This document shows positions 37,661 through 50,382 of a DNA stretch of 64,000 nt, piece by piece (within the stretch, counting starts at the first letter, position 1; each line of letters begins with the position of its first letter). This stretch comes from Mactromeris polynyma (taxonomy: Eukaryota > Mollusca > Bivalvia > Venerida > Mactridae): NCBI GenBank assembly GCA_032209605.1, contig JASFXZ010000075.1, positions 1-64,000 on the forward strand, in the 5' to 3' direction. The translations under genes were made by a program, and so were the position numbers. The notes beneath the pieces are model-generated. The model ran no database searches. It had not been told where the DNA came from and saw only the letters and a program-made list of their open reading frames with translations.

Positions 37661-38404
37661 GTGTTCAGAAAGTAGGTGTCTCATAAGTCAGAATTTGCTG
37701 ACTCTTTAAATAGGGGTGACACTGTAACAAATCAACACTTAACTTTACTTTATAAGAACGTGAGAAGAATGAGGTGCGTTGAGAGCTTTACATTATTCGG
37801 TTTATACTTTGCTGCTGTTTTTTTGTACACAAGAAATTTTGTGTTCTTTCATTTTATCTGATAGTTTATGTCTCCACTCAGAATGCATGGAAATATGCTG
37901 AAAGATAAAAGTTTTTCAAGTATAATGACAATGTATGAATACCTAATAACTTTCTTTTTCAATGGTGCTTGAGGTTTTCATTGAAATTCAACTATACACA
38001 CAGAGAATATGTTTGACCACTGCAAACACTGAACAAACACACGTATTTAAAAGACGCGAAGTCACGTTTTGGAACGGATTAAAATCTAAATTTGGTTCAT
38101 GAATCAATATAGAAAAAAGGTGAATAAGTAAAGAAACCTGGTCTCGACAAATTAATTGAAAAAAGTACGATCTACAAATTACTCGATTGCCTTCAATTAT
38201 ATTTAAGTATAGACTTGAATGCCTTGTGTAGGTTAAAATCCAAATATTTTCACTTTATGAAAGGTTGATATGAAAGATTAAATCCTTTACTTTCAGATAA
38301 GTAATCGTTGGTTTTTAAATATTTTTTTCGTTTAAACCAGGAGCAATGTACCGTAAGTGCATCGTTAGACAGTAAATGTATTTGGGTGTTAATATATATG
38401 TCGA

Positions 38405-39170
38405 GTGACTGATGTATGATCACATATACACAATGAATGTATGCTCACATATGCACAATGTATGTATGATCACATATACACAATGTATTTATTATCACAT
38501 ATACACAAAGTATGTATGCTCACATATACACAATGTATGTATGATCACATATACACAATGAATGAATAATCACATATACACAATGTATGTATGATCACAT
38601 ATACACAATGAATGTATGATCACATATACACAATGTTTGTGTGATCACATATACACAATGTACGTATGATCACATATACACAATGTAAGTATGATCACAT
38701 TCATATACAATGTATGTATGATCACATAATTATATACATATTATAGACATATACATTGACACTTAAAGTATGATCACATATACCTTGACACTGGAAGTAT
38801 GGTTGCATCATTCCGTGATATTTCTAGTATGATCACATAACCGTAACAAGGTAACTATGATCACATGTACCGTGATACTTAAAGTATGATCACATATACC
38901 GTGACACGTTAAGTATGATCACATATACCTTAACACTTCAAGTAAGATCTCATATACCATGACACTTAAAGTATGATCACATGTACCGTGACACTTAAAG
39001 TAAGATCTCATATACCGTGACACTTAAAGTATGATCACATATACCATGACACTTAATGTATGATCACATATGCCGTGAGAATGCAAGTATGATCTCATAT
39101 GCTGTGAGAATGCAACTATGATCACTATAAATATCGTGACAATGCAAGTACATGTATGATTAGCTATAAC
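38405..39170. repeat. Compound minisatellite, 25-bp and 28-bp units
   Basis: The first half repeats ATGATCACATATACACAATG plus TATGT (25 bp). From about 38860 the unit becomes AAGTATGATCACATATACCG plus TGACACTT (28 bp). All share TATGATCACATATAC. Remnants of the same words reappear at about 40045-40125, after an inserted block. Confidence 0.9.
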
Positions 39171-39395
39171 GTGAGAACGCAAATACACTGAATGGAGAAA
39201 GAAGCGCAGGGTAAATGTTTGAGTACACTTATATGAACGTTTTAGATTTATCTACAATAGTGTATATGAGTATAAAGAACTATCCTTATTGAGTAAACTC
39301 CAAAAAAATCATAAGTCTCTGACTAATAACTCCTGAGTAATTTAAGCGTATAGGAAGGTAACTCCTGATATCAGAAATTGAAATCGACTGGCTCC

Positions 39396-39802
39396 TCAGT
39401 ATCTGGTATGTCCCCTTCGTATCGCTGTAGAAGCTCTGATTCTCATGTGCGTGGAGTTCATCAGTGCATTGAACCTCCTCATTGAAAGTGTGTTCTTCAA
39501 TGGTCAGTACTAGCGGGGAGGGAGGATCCTGGCGCCGCCGTACCTACATGTCAAGTTTATCACATAAATGTTCAATTGGGGGAAAGTCTTGACCGTACGG
39601 CGGCCAGTCAAAACAGCAGAAATCGATGTGATGTGATGCTCCGATATGTTTTACCGCAGGGCACGTCGTTATACTGCACGTGCTCTTGTCCCAGGAGGCG
39701 CGGTTTTCTACATGGTTGTGCGATGTTTGACACTTGGTCGTGCGCACATTGACCAAGACAGTCGCCTGATGAAGTTTCATTTTTTTTAGGTCAGTCCGGT
39801 AC
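39396..39802 (-). pseudogene. Tc1/mariner transposase C-terminal fragment (dead)
   Basis: On the minus strand the peptide DWPPYGQDFPPIEHLCDKLD resembles the transposase signature D-W-P-x-x-S-P-D-L-N-P-I-E-x-L-W-D. After a frame change, FNALMNSTHMRIRASTAIRR then GHTRY and a stop (39396-39398) match the usual C-terminal end. A stop and a frameshift separate the pieces, and no N-terminal DNA-binding part is seen. It lies beside a MITE and within the interrupted minisatellite. Confidence 0.75.
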
Positions 39803-39998
39803 ACAGAAGATTGTCACGAGTTCTCTCCCTTTATCCCTGCTAGAGTTCTCTCCCTACCTTCAAGTATATGCATATATATAGTACATAGTTACATACACTA
39901 TAGAAGGGATAAAGGGGGATAATTCTATATGAGATAAAGGGAGATAACTCTAGAAGGGGATAAAGGGAGAGAACATGTGACAATCTCCTGTAGTCCGA
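39797..39998. mobile_element. MITE, ACAGGAGAYTGTCAC family, copy 2
   Basis: The left end is CACAGAAGATTGTCACGAGT and the right end the inverse ACATGTGACAATCTCCTGTA. TCTCTCCCTTTATCC words on the left face GGGATAAAGGGAGAGA on the right. It is about 200 bases, compared with 575 in the copy at 23221. Confidence 0.8.
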
Positions 39999-41093
39999 TA
40001 GCTAAACGTTGCAGAAACTGTTGGTAACCCTGCGTTTCTCTATCCTTTTAGAATATGATCACATATATCGGGATAATGCGAGTATGATCCCAAATACACA
40101 ACTCAAATATTATCACATAATTGTTTTCGGTCTATAACATAAGACAATATTTACGATACGGCCGTCTAAAATCGTCAGATCTTCACCTGACGGTAATTTA
40201 TTACACTCTCAGACGCATGACATGTATATGAAAATCGTTTTTAAGTCGTCACCCTGCGATCCTTCAAAGTAACTACTTAAATGTCGGTTAGAAAAACGGA
40301 AAAAATTTGGAAATATTGTTTGTATAGTTTTATCGGAAATGCGATTAATCTTTGTGGGGTATACAATGGTTTAAATGAATTAAAAACTTCAAACTACTTC
40401 ACCAAGTTTTACTTCAAAAATATTCAAATATTGTTTAAGTCCCATACCTGGAGACATAGATTTATCAGATAACTGTTTTTATATATACGGATATTAACTG
40501 TTCGTCTGCTACTGGTGTTAATTTGTAATGTTGTATTGTTAGAAAAAGGTACGTAATAATGTTTGTTGTTTGGTTTAAATTCTGTCACATATCCGCTTTA
40601 TATCTGCTGTACATATACGTGGATTACTGTATTGTTTTATGACTAAAGGAAGATGTTGATGCTTATGGTGCATTATGTTTTATAAGAGATTTGAAAAGTA
40701 ACTATAGTTACTACATTAGAGCAGAACAGAACAGAATTGTACATTTTATTGTTGATACACATAAAAGCTATATAATATTTTTGAGTTCACAATTATGCTT
40801 ATGTTTACATAAACACAGTGATAATTAGTAGAATAAATCGTCAACTGAAACATAATATTTAATCATAAATATTTAAACTATAAATGCATTGGACAATATA
40901 ACAATGGTTGTTAAGACAATAATGAACGAAATAATGAACTAGCTGGAACACTGCAGAACGACATGAATAAATAATGCGCTATAATATAGCAATGAATGAT
41001 TGTGTGGGGTATATACATGACGGCCAATTATCTGTTCTATTCTAGTTGTATTCATTCATCAATAAAATAACCACAGTATAATGTACAAAAGTA

Positions 41094-41330
41094 CTGGTCA
41101 AAAGATATAACCCGCCATTTGGTTTTATGAGAATTTCCACTGCATTATGACAAAGTGGTCTGAAACATTGAACATGATTTTGACCTGTCTACATCTACTT
41201 TTTTCGACACCTCAATTATTTTAAATGATTCATGTTGTAGCTTTCTGCAATCAAAATCAACATAAGATAAGTCCAGTCGCTCTTTAGAGACTAAGTGAAC
41301 TATTATTGGCGGGTTTGCACATTTGACCAG
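41094..41330. mobile_element. Mariner-type MITE with TA target duplication
   Basis: CTGGTCAAAAGATATAACCC with GCCA at the left and its imperfect inverse TGGCGGGTTTGCACATTTGA plus CCAG at the right, each flanked by TA. It is 237 bases. A short minus-strand frame inside has no recognisable domain. Confidence 0.8.
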
Positions 41331-42322
41331 TATATCATAGAGAATATAGTGTTCATAATAGGAGGATTTAACTGTCAATACAGATATATATGCTGAAATT
41401 AGAGGGAATACGATACATACACGATTTCAATTATTCATAATTGTAGCATTTTAAATGTTCTATTTAAATTGGTTGAATTGAAATTGCGTATTCGTCCTTT
41501 GTAGGGAATACAGTGTACCTTGGACGATTGTGAAGTGTCTACCTCTATACTCGCGGATTTGTGTAAACATAAATATCTATATAGAAGCAAAAATGTATTT
41601 AATGCAAGTATCAACTATACCTATATGTGATATCTACACGATTTGATGAACAATTAGTTGTAATATGACGATATTAATATTGTCTGTAATGTTAAGAATA
41701 AACGTAATTTCAATGTTTTCTTTGAAGTGTATTAAGTTAAATTGGTCTTTGCAGTATGCGAGACATCTTTTTTTGTGTTAAAATGCACTTTACAAGTACA
41801 AGTATATAAAAACATGTGAATATCTCTTTCAGGTCCCAGAGTGCAGCGTCCATAGACACTTATCGTCTGATTAAATAACCCACTGTTCAGGAGAGTTTTA
41901 AATATGTGATCGTTTGAGTAAATAAAGACATGTTAACACGCCAGATTAATAAATCCTATTTGGCGATATTACGGTAAGAAAGTTGAAGGATTATCGTCGA
42001 TCAGTTAGTCTACGTAAGTCTACCTACGCTGGTCTTAAGTCTCTATGGTGTAACGTTTTTGTGTGCACTTCCTGTTGAAAGAACGATAAGCTTGTATAAA
42101 AAGATCAACGGCGGTTTATGAATTTGGAATATTCACACACAGTGTTCTATATTGGAGAAGTTAATGAACTCAACTTATAAACAGAACGCAAAAAATTGAG
42201 ATATATTCACTTGTCACGTGACTTGATTGGACTAAATGCCTGTAGTCGACCGCAACTGTTAGTGGTTGGATTTTATGTTATAATATTTTATTTATTCACG
42301 TGTACAAATTTATCGTGCAATC

Positions 42323-43437
42323 ATGGCGTTTAATGTGACATATGGAAATTTACAATCCAATAATATAAAACATTTATACACAACACGAGAGAAGACGATG
42401 CATCAGAATATACCCAAAAATAAACTGTACAGACCGGAAATGCTCGAACTTGAAATTCAAGCTAAAGACAGATTTAAAAAGAGAAGACACAATCAGAACA
42501 GGAAACGCCGGAATCCGAACATGGAGTTTGTTCCAGAATTCAACATTGAGGTTCCACGTGCACCCGCCTTTAGGTAAGTGGTGTTTGTCCGCTTTCCTTG
42601 TTTTTATTGTGTTTTTAATTCAGTTAAATCGAAAAATGTTTATTGTCGTTGCATTGCTCTATTATCCAAAACGGAAGGTAAACTCAAGGATTGTGCTGTT
42701 GTGGTGAACTCTAACCCATGGCCCCTTTATCTTACGGCGAAAGTCCGTAAAACATGTTAATTCACGGCCCCTTTCTCCTCTGACAAAATCCAATCAGACA
42801 TGTAAACTCGAAGACTCTTTCTCCTCCCTGGCGACCTCCCAGGAGACATTTTTAAACGGTCAGCCCCTTTCCCTTCTGGCGAACTCCATTCAGACATATA
42901 ATTCCACGGTCCCTTTTGTAATGACTCCACTGAAACACAAAGAATCACATGTTAACACTGACTTACTGTTCACTGCTAAGTTTTCCATGCTTCACTCTAT
43001 TAAGTACTAATAGTGACGTACATATATTTTATCTCGCGTGTTTTTGTTTATTTGCAAATGTATTTTCTTTCAATTTCGGAGGCCATGTCGTAAACAAAGC
43101 AAGTTTCATTTCTATTGCCTTACAACGATACCACCATGAAATAAAGTTACTATTATGATATTACAGAGTGGCTGATAAGTCCTACGTAGATGAAATTGTT
43201 GCTAGATTAACACAGAGACCGAAGATCAAAACAGATCCACGTGGTTGCGGTCATTATCAACGTGGATTTCACGAGTACGAGTGGGAAGAGGAACAGGCTA
43301 CACCACGTGATGTTGTTTCCCGCCGAAAAATGCACAGTATACTAAACAGACTGACAAGACATTCCGACGGATGTGGACGTCGGCATCCGACGCCTGATCC
43401 GACAGAGGATGATTATCTACCCAACTTTACTATATGA
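42323..43437 (+). CDS. Unrecognised basic protein, 173 residues, two exons
   Basis: Exons 42323-42573 and 43167-43437 join through TTTAG|GTAAGT and TTACAG|AGTGG, making the split codon AGA and a 173-residue protein. The ATG follows a CAATC context. Residues about 51-66 are strongly basic (RFKKRRHNQNRKRRNPN), like a nuclear localisation signal or RNA/tubulin-binding patch. Exon 2 starts with VADKSYVDEIVARLTQRP and later has an acidic EYEWEEEQ stretch and a Cys-Gly/His-rich end. There is no signal peptide and no membrane helix. A polyadenylation signal AATAAA lies at 43583-43588. About 110 bases upstream of the ATG a TCACGTGA palindrome is followed by ATTGG (reverse CCAAT). I do not recognise the family. 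The length, introns and codon structure suggest a real gene. Confidence 0.8.
42705..42945. repeat. Degenerate tandem repeat in the intron of the 173-residue gene
   Basis: Four or five imperfect units of about 50-60 bases built on CGGCCCCTTT(C)TCC, TGGCGAACTCC and TCAGACATGTAAAYTC. It is intronic and not coding. Confidence 0.6.
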
Positions 43438-43582
43438 TAACGCATGATTATATCTTCTGTTAAACGTTGTCTAGAAATTTCCGTTCTTAAATTTCGAAAC
43501 CACCCAATGTCGGGTATCCGGTTTTCTGTTGTAGTTGTTGTTGTTGTTGCTTCTCTCGTGTACATGTAGTTACTTGGTACGT

Positions 43583-43588
43583 AATAAA
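43583..43588 (+). terminator. Polyadenylation signal AATAAA of the 173-residue gene
   Basis: The first AATAAA after the stop codon, 146 bases downstream, in GTACGTAATAAACGTG. Its distance fits a short 3' UTR. Confidence 0.6.
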
Positions 43589-43897
43589 CGTGCTAAAAGA
43601 TTGTGTTACTAACCAACATTTAATGATTAGACAATTTTATAATATTATTTGAACAATACAGTTCAACTTCACCTGGGTTCACATGAGGTCACCTGGTGTC
43701 ACCTGGGGTCACGTAAGACTGAAACTCCAAATTAGACTTTAGATTAGCAAAAGTTATATTAACCACCCTTTTATTTTTCATTTTAATCTAAACGAATACA
43801 AGTTTGTCTGAATGATTGTTGACATCCACTGCACACTTGTGCCATTTGTTATTAAAATACACGTTGTTATGACAATGTAGGAGCAAAAAGAACATTT

Positions 43898-43975
43898 CGA
43901 GGGGTTAACGCCAGAATCTACCGTCTCCCTAATCAATTGATATGGAGATAGCCGGTTCTGGCACCAACACTTCGA
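43898..43975. mobile_element. Mini-MITE, GAGGGGTTARMGCCAGAATC family, copy 2
   Basis: CGAGGGGTTAACGCCAGAAT at the left and CGGTTCTGGCACCAACACTT plus CG at the right form facing arms with GGAGATAG near the centre, as in the copy at 28443. Confidence 0.75.
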
Positions 43976-46027
43976 TTTAGCTTTTTGAAGTCTGAGTTTC
44001 AGTCTTGTATTGTTTATGAATAAGGGCCTTGAGCAACACCCATTTGAAGTCGAACATTTTGGCTCTCGTAAAGAGCTTGTTGCTCAAGAGGAGGTGATTT
44101 TATAGTAAATCCTTACTTCATGAAAACATTATAGTTTTGTTGAAGAGAGGTTTTTGCCCAAAGAGGTGGTCGCTGTTAAGAGGTGTCTATGTATAGTAAG
44201 TATCCTTGGAATGCAGTAAGTACGAGTATTGTTGGTTTCATGTATATGTACTGATCTTTCCAAACGTGTACAGTTTGTACTCAGTTTATCTGCCTGGTTG
44301 TAGTTTACCCATATTAATATTGCAATTTTTTTTTGTACTTTTATCAGTGGAATTTAAGTGCTTCCAAAACTGTGTAAGTTTTTTTGTTCAGTCTGTGGCT
44401 TTGTGTTGGGCCATGATCTTAAATCCTATGTTAAGTTTTGCGTTTGTTTCCCGCGTTCGTTCTTTTCTCCACGAAATGTCACGTGCTGTTTCGTACCACG
44501 TGACTACACGTTTATTTTCGTCTGTGGAGAAAAAATATATATACGTGATTCAACGTTTTCATAAAACACTAAAATGTTATTTATTTAAACTATTGCTGGT
44601 CAATGTTATATCTGTGATACCAATGTGCATTGTACATAACTATTCTCGTTTATACAATGAATTCATCTAATCGTTGAATCTATAAACTACATGTATATCA
44701 ATTATGTCAAATAACAAGTTAGTGTCATCGTTCGGAATTGTTTTTCTTGTATGTTTCAAGAAACGACGATACGAATGACAGTATCATAGCAGAACCATTG
44801 TTATTTACGTGTATTAAGCTGCAATATTTAAGATTCAAATCAACTGAATTATCGATTATGTTTTACAACAAAACCAAATCTACTCTGAATGTTGTTAGCA
44901 ATAGAATAACCGTGAAAAGAGTTTTAACGAATGAATAATGAAAATTTGATATAAAAAATCAGAGAGAGTTGTGGGGACAGGGTAAGTAGAGAATGTATGA
45001 AATCTCGGCATTAAGTGTGTATTCATAGTTGACAGAAGAGAAGGTGAAGTGTATTGAGACGTTGAATTAAGTCAATATTAGTTAGGATTTGTCAATAAAA
45101 AGTCAGTAAGATATATTCTGTGATATGATTCAGTATTACCGTACTATCAGTATTAATGTACATGTGTTTGTTAGTTTAACATTTATGTTAATGTATGATG
45201 AAGGTAAATCATTATATTTGAATTGTATTGTAAATATTAATTACAGTGAAACCTCAATAATAAGACCATCATTCGTTTTGAACAAACTCGATCTTCGTAT
45301 TGAGGTGGTCTGCTTGTCTAGTTAAAATATTGAAGAAATGATTGAGTGATGTTTGACGGTATAGAAGTAGTAATTTTTAAGACCGTATTTTCATAGAGTA
45401 GTTTTTTTCATATTTTAACTCAATTATCAGACCACCTTAAAACATAGATCGACTTTCTTCAGACCAAATGGTGATCATATTATTGAGGTTTAATGGTATA
45501 TCAAACCATACATGGTCCACCCCGACTCTGTTTACATTGTGATAAAATAATATATTCATATTCATGAACTTGTCATGTATTCAATTAATATATTCTAGTT
45601 TACGTTGATTATAAACGATAATTGAATAAATGTTTGTAGATATAAGTTAAATAAATTAACAATAACCAGTGGAAGTGTTGTTCTTTCCTTTTCTTCGTCC
45701 TTCTGTGATCTATGTATACATATACAAGATTGACAGTTAACACATCAATATGATTGAATATGGTCGTCCGTACATTTCACACTTTCCTGACACCGACTTT
45801 AACTTACAAATAAAATATATTTTTTTGAAAATTATTCGAGATCTTACCAAGGCGACAGGGTAGTTAAACGCGTTACCATAGTAGCACAACTGTTTATGTA
45901 ATTCGTTGTTAGAAACAGAGTTTAGATTGTTGTATAGGAAGCAAGCATATCAAACACAAAATACCCGGTGATGTGCAATATCTGTACATACACTGAACAA
46001 AACTTTCTAATTCGTCATTTGTATTTG
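43976..46027. other. Intergenic, fragments of inverted-repeat elements only
   Basis: Near 44020-44190, TTGAGCAACACCC, TTGTTGCTCAAGAGGAGGTG and TTGAAGAGAGGTTTTTGCCC suggest a decayed element related to words at 9285 and 26010. A 154-codon plus-strand frame at 44206-44670 has no ATG at its 5' end and no domain, so I do not call it. The element at 45244-45495 is listed separately. Confidence 0.4.
45244..45495. mobile_element. CAGTGAAACCTCAATAATAAG element
   Basis: The left end CAGTGAAACCTCAATAATAA faces TTATTGAGGTTTAATG on the right. It is about 250 bases, longer than the other copies of the family, with GTATTGAGGTGGTCTG in the middle. Confidence 0.7.
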
Positions 46028-46276
46028 AGCACTGCTATGGGACTTACAACCTCTTCTGTAAGTGACATCTTTTCAAGAAAATGCAACATGTGATGACACT
46101 ATTTGCAAGCATGAAACAATATTTACTCCATATGGTCACTTCATTTTCGTATTGTCATATGGGGCGTATACGAGTATTGCTTATTGTCAGTAAGGCTACA
46201 TGGTGACGGCACATGTGACGTTTTCTGGACATGACGTCACTTTAGAAGAGGTTGGAAATTGTACAGCGGCACTCAT
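46028..46276. mobile_element. MITE, CAACCTCTTCTGTAAGTGACG family, copy 2
   Basis: TTACAACCTCTTCTGTAAGT at the left and GAAGAGGTTGGAAATTGTAC at the right, plus TGACGTCACT near the right end. Same order and length as the copy at 10565-10796. Confidence 0.82.
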
Positions 46277-47037
46277 TTCAGTTTGATTTTAAAACAGTAT
46301 ATATGTGAGAATTAAACAATGCAAACACCATCGTATAAATAAGTTCTTTAACACATTTTCTGAAAATGTTAATCCACGTTGACCCTGAGGTGATATTTAT
46401 GACTCATCAACGGCAACCCTTAAATTGAAATTCACAAGGCAGTAAGGCCTAAAGAATATGTTTGTTTCATGTTACATGGAATACTCGTAACGCGTCTAAT
46501 AACTAGGCAGAAATATGAACTGAAAGAAAACTTCACACAGAAATTTTACCTAATATAAAAAAAATGTTAACACACGATAAAGAGCTCTAGGGTCGGGGCG
46601 AAAAGTAGGGTAGGTAGGGAGACCTGAAACAAACATGTTTACGCCAAAAATGCAATATTGCCTCTTCAAAAACACGGACATATAATTATGTCCGTGTCAA
46701 AAACAACAAAAACAATATAATATTTATATATATATATATGCATGAACACAGCGTAGATCACAGAAAACTCAAACTCGCTGCATATTTCAGATTTCTCGAT
46801 GATTAGAAATAAAATCATTAAAATACCTCTATATTATCACATAGAAATGCAAAATATATGATAATTAAAATCTGGTCACCATTTTGTGTTTCACGTGTAT
46901 AAATACATGTACTATCATAATCAAGGGGAAAAACTCTGCCACATACTTGAAAATTATAATTTCATGTTTTATTGCAGTTGTTTCCCTTGAATTCTGTACA
47001 TTAATTACAACGTATTTTAAACCCTCCAAATGCAACT

Positions 47038-47127
47038 TCCCGTGATAGCTCAGTTGGTAGAGCGGAGGACTGTAGTGGTAATTATCTAGTAATCCTTAGG
47101 TCGCTGGTTCAAATCCGGCTCGCGGGA
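47038..47127 (+). tRNA. tRNA-Tyr (GTA) with a 16-nt intron
   Basis: The acceptor stem TCCCGTG pairs with CGCGGGA. The D arm reads TAGCTCAGTTGGTAGAGC (A box), the anticodon arm GGACTGTAG with anticodon GTA at 47072-47074, and the T arm GCTGGTTCAAATCCGGC (B box). The intron, about 47076-47091, sits one base after the anticodon, the standard eukaryotic position and usual for tRNA-Tyr. A T-rich tract follows at 47129 on, suitable as an RNA polymerase III terminator. No CCA is encoded, as expected in animals. Confidence 0.95.
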
Positions 47128-49672
47128 GTTTTTTTCTTTTCTTTTTTTAAATATGTTCAAGTGTACTAACCGAGTTAAACAATTTGTTTTCTTGTACAGT
47201 ATAAATATGTAAAAATACTTACTAGTGTAAATGTATATAATTTTGACTGAAATGTTAATGTATCGAAAAGTATCGAACAAATATCATATCACGGACTTAT
47301 ATATACAATCAATCCTGGTGAAAAAGTATACTAATTGATTAATAGTATTTTTACAAACTAGTAATTATAAAATATTTAATGATAAATAATAAAGAGTTTA
47401 AAAAGGGGGCATATTATTTGTCCCTACTGTGGTCTTTTATCTGAGATAGTAATTATAAGTTTGTGTATACAATTACTAATGATACATCCGATCCTTAAAT
47501 ACACACACCGACCTGATGAGTATACCATGTTCAGTAAAACCTTAGTAATTTAAGACCACCATTTGGGACCCCTGAAAATTGCTTTTCTTATTGACATTGT
47601 CTTAATATCCAGGTTGAATAAAGAACAAATCAGTGAAAATGGACTTGAAAATGATTGAGGTGGTCTTTATGTGAGGTTAAATACTTTACATGTCTACATA
47701 ACGTACGGATGTTGGGTCCAAAATATGTTTGAGTTGATGAAAAGTTGATGAAAGACTCGACCTTTGACTGCACTTTGTCTTCTACTTGAATATTACATTA
47801 AGTACATTTGTATCATAACAATGTTACGGAGCACAGTCAGCTGTTCACTTTGTAGGTTGAGGTTACATAAAATGTTAAACTGGTACCATATACCTTAACA
47901 AGTTTGCAATCAAAGTGTGGGTGCTTCTTGTCCGCGCTTGAAAATTACGTGTTACATGTATAAGGTGTGATATGATAACAATTGCACAGATTACAGCCCC
48001 GAATCTTGTTTTCCGAATTATGAGTACGTTTTATTTTCAATATATCTGTAGGGCGGAGGCCCGTGAGATCGAAACATATCAATACACAACATAGTGGCAA
48101 AATGTGAAAACAGCAAAGTATATCAATACAATGTTATACATATCATACAGCAGGCAATACTTCTCAAATTAAAGTAATAGAGTAGGATCGAAAGCTTCGT
48201 TTTATTTTTGTATATTTAGTTCGTAAATATGTGGAGAGGCCAATACTCTAAAATTGGGATAAGGACGGTGGGATGGGGCTAGTTTAAACGGAGAAGGTGG
48301 GGTTACTGATTTAATGTATAATTGTTTTAAGGGCTATATACCTTAGCAGGTGAATAATGATAGTTGTACTGGTATTCTAAACGAAATGAAATGTTCGACC
48401 ATTTTAAGGAAAACAAATGTCTGAAGAAAACAAAAACAAAAAATCGTCATATCCCAAGCAATCATATGTATAATGAAATACTATGCCATCTGTGGCGGGA
48501 AATTAAACAAGATAAAAGATAAGACAATATATTAAGAGAACAGATGCTATCTCAATTCACATATAGTTATATACATAACAGTGCAATATAAATGTGTTTG
48601 GTGAAAAAATGACAGGTTTCGTTATATAAATACAAACATATGAAAGAGAAGTTGACATTTGAATGTTAATACAACAGTATTTTTCCCTTTTTCAAATTGA
48701 AGATATGAGAACATTGAACATTGAAAACTAATGGTGTAAGAAGACAAAATAATTATTTTGATAACAAGTAATTATATGTATAAGTACAGTGTTCCATGAA
48801 AGACAGATTTAATAATAAAATTCTTAAGCATTTATAAACATATAAATTGAGAATAATCATACATAGTAACATGCTTTGAATATGAAAACGCTTAGGTTTT
48901 GAATAACATTTGCATTTCTGTTTTCAGAAAGTAATTTCAGTTTAAGCACATTAGGTCTTATCCAATAAAATCTATTATATTGCCGAGGTTCGAGTAAATT
49001 TACAGAAAGGAAATATGTTTGGACATAACGATCTTTTCTGGGTTTGAGTGGGGGGAGGTCTCCATGGAAATACAAATGATTCAAGTTGACGCATTCTCCT
49101 GGGAACAAAGGCAAAGCAGTTGCAATGGTTATTTGCTAGAAAAACGGATGTATAAAATATTAATTTATTTTTACTAGATCCGTGCTGGGACCGTAGGCTA
49201 TATAATTATATAGTGTGTTCCAGCTCATATATGTAGGCTATACGGTCCCTGCATGGTTCCAGATCCGTACAAAAATAAAAATTTATGACTGACATCAGAC
49301 CAAATCGTTGTAAAATAAGAAAAAAAACTCAATAAAATTTCATAAGCATTAAATGAGGCAGAATATTACGTTTATATCTTTTCACCCAGGTAGGATATAA
49401 TCCTGAAATCATTTGCTATAGATCTTTTTCATGCATAAGATCGAAAAGAAATAAAAAAAGACATACTTATTTAGTTTTATACACATAAGCGAAGTTAAGG
49501 AAAGATATAAGTATATCTAATATAGGATCATTCAACACATAAAATAGTCAACAGAATAATAACACAGTACTTCTTATCAAAATAAGCGTGATTTGAGGTA
49601 AGTCGTAGTTGTCACTCCTACAGTTTATCTTACGGTCACACCGTTTGATTACCTCCCCTAGCAGCGCCCCGA
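47128..49672. other. Intergenic between tRNA-Tyr and RAB14
   Basis: Apart from the MITE at 47532-47685 and a weak inverted repeat near 49180-49270 (GCTGGGACCGTAGGCTATAT facing TATACGGTCCCTGCATG), I see no gene or RNA here. Confidence 0.45.
47532..47685. mobile_element. CAGTAAAACCTTA MITE copy
   Basis: CAGTAAAACCTTAGTAATTT at the left and GAGGTGGTCTTTATGTGAGG at the right, with the family word TGAAAATGGACTTGAAAATG inside. Confidence 0.7.
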
Positions 49673-49746
49673 TGACGTCATTTGACAGCCATATTGGTGG
49701 TTGACCTGGCGAAGTAAATTATCGAAATCTTCATATTTATAAAAAG
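49673..49746 (+). promoter_or_regulatory. Probable RAB14 promoter CRE and non-coding first exon
   Basis: TGACGTCA at 49673-49680 is a perfect cAMP-response element in a locally GC-richer patch. About 65 bases downstream TTTATAAAAAG|GTAAATC is a good splice donor (last exon base 49746). The RAB14 start-codon exon begins with a splice acceptor at 54107-54108, so an upstream untranslated exon is required, and this is the best candidate on the strand. The transcription start itself cannot be fixed. Confidence 0.5.
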
Positions 49747-50382
49747 GTAAATCTCGCCATTCCGACGTGAATTGTTATACCCAACATTTAGTACTGACTA
49801 AAATATATGTCATCATCCTGACGAAACCGTAAATTTACTTAGAATACGGTGTTTTATGGCTGAAAATTGTTATGTTTACACGGAAGTCTGTGAGCATCAC
49901 AAAAATTTATGCGTCATGTGAGAACGTATTTCCATAACTAATCGACTGTTGTTTATACCGTAAATCTTTTTATTAGGTTAGGTTGTTTTTGTTACAAACC
50001 GAAAGAGAATTGATACAACAAAAATAAATGACATACATGTTCTCATTGTTATGACAGTTGAGTGTATGAATTTGGAGTTCTCCACCCCCTAATGGCCTGA
50101 AGTTGACATGTTTTAGTCTATTTCACTGGGGCCTTGTATGTCCGCGAGTAGTCTGACTTCAGCCAGATGTCACTTTGTTTTAGATCTGCTAACAACAATG
50201 AATTCATCTTTATCATCATTAATTCCCAAACTGTCAACAATATTTCTCTGCTTGTGTTAATTATATTAATGAGCATTTTTAGAAGGAATGAAGAATGTTT
50301 ACGTCATGCATCAACATGTTTTTAAAAGTTGTTAAACCATATTTCTTTGGTGAACACATACTATAGTCATCTATTAATTCAA

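Noticed and set aside
44206..44670. 154-codon plus-strand frame, hydrophobic
   Set aside because: It starts at a TTG, has no domain, no clear splice sites or polyadenylation signal, and its hydrophobic look follows from T-rich DNA.
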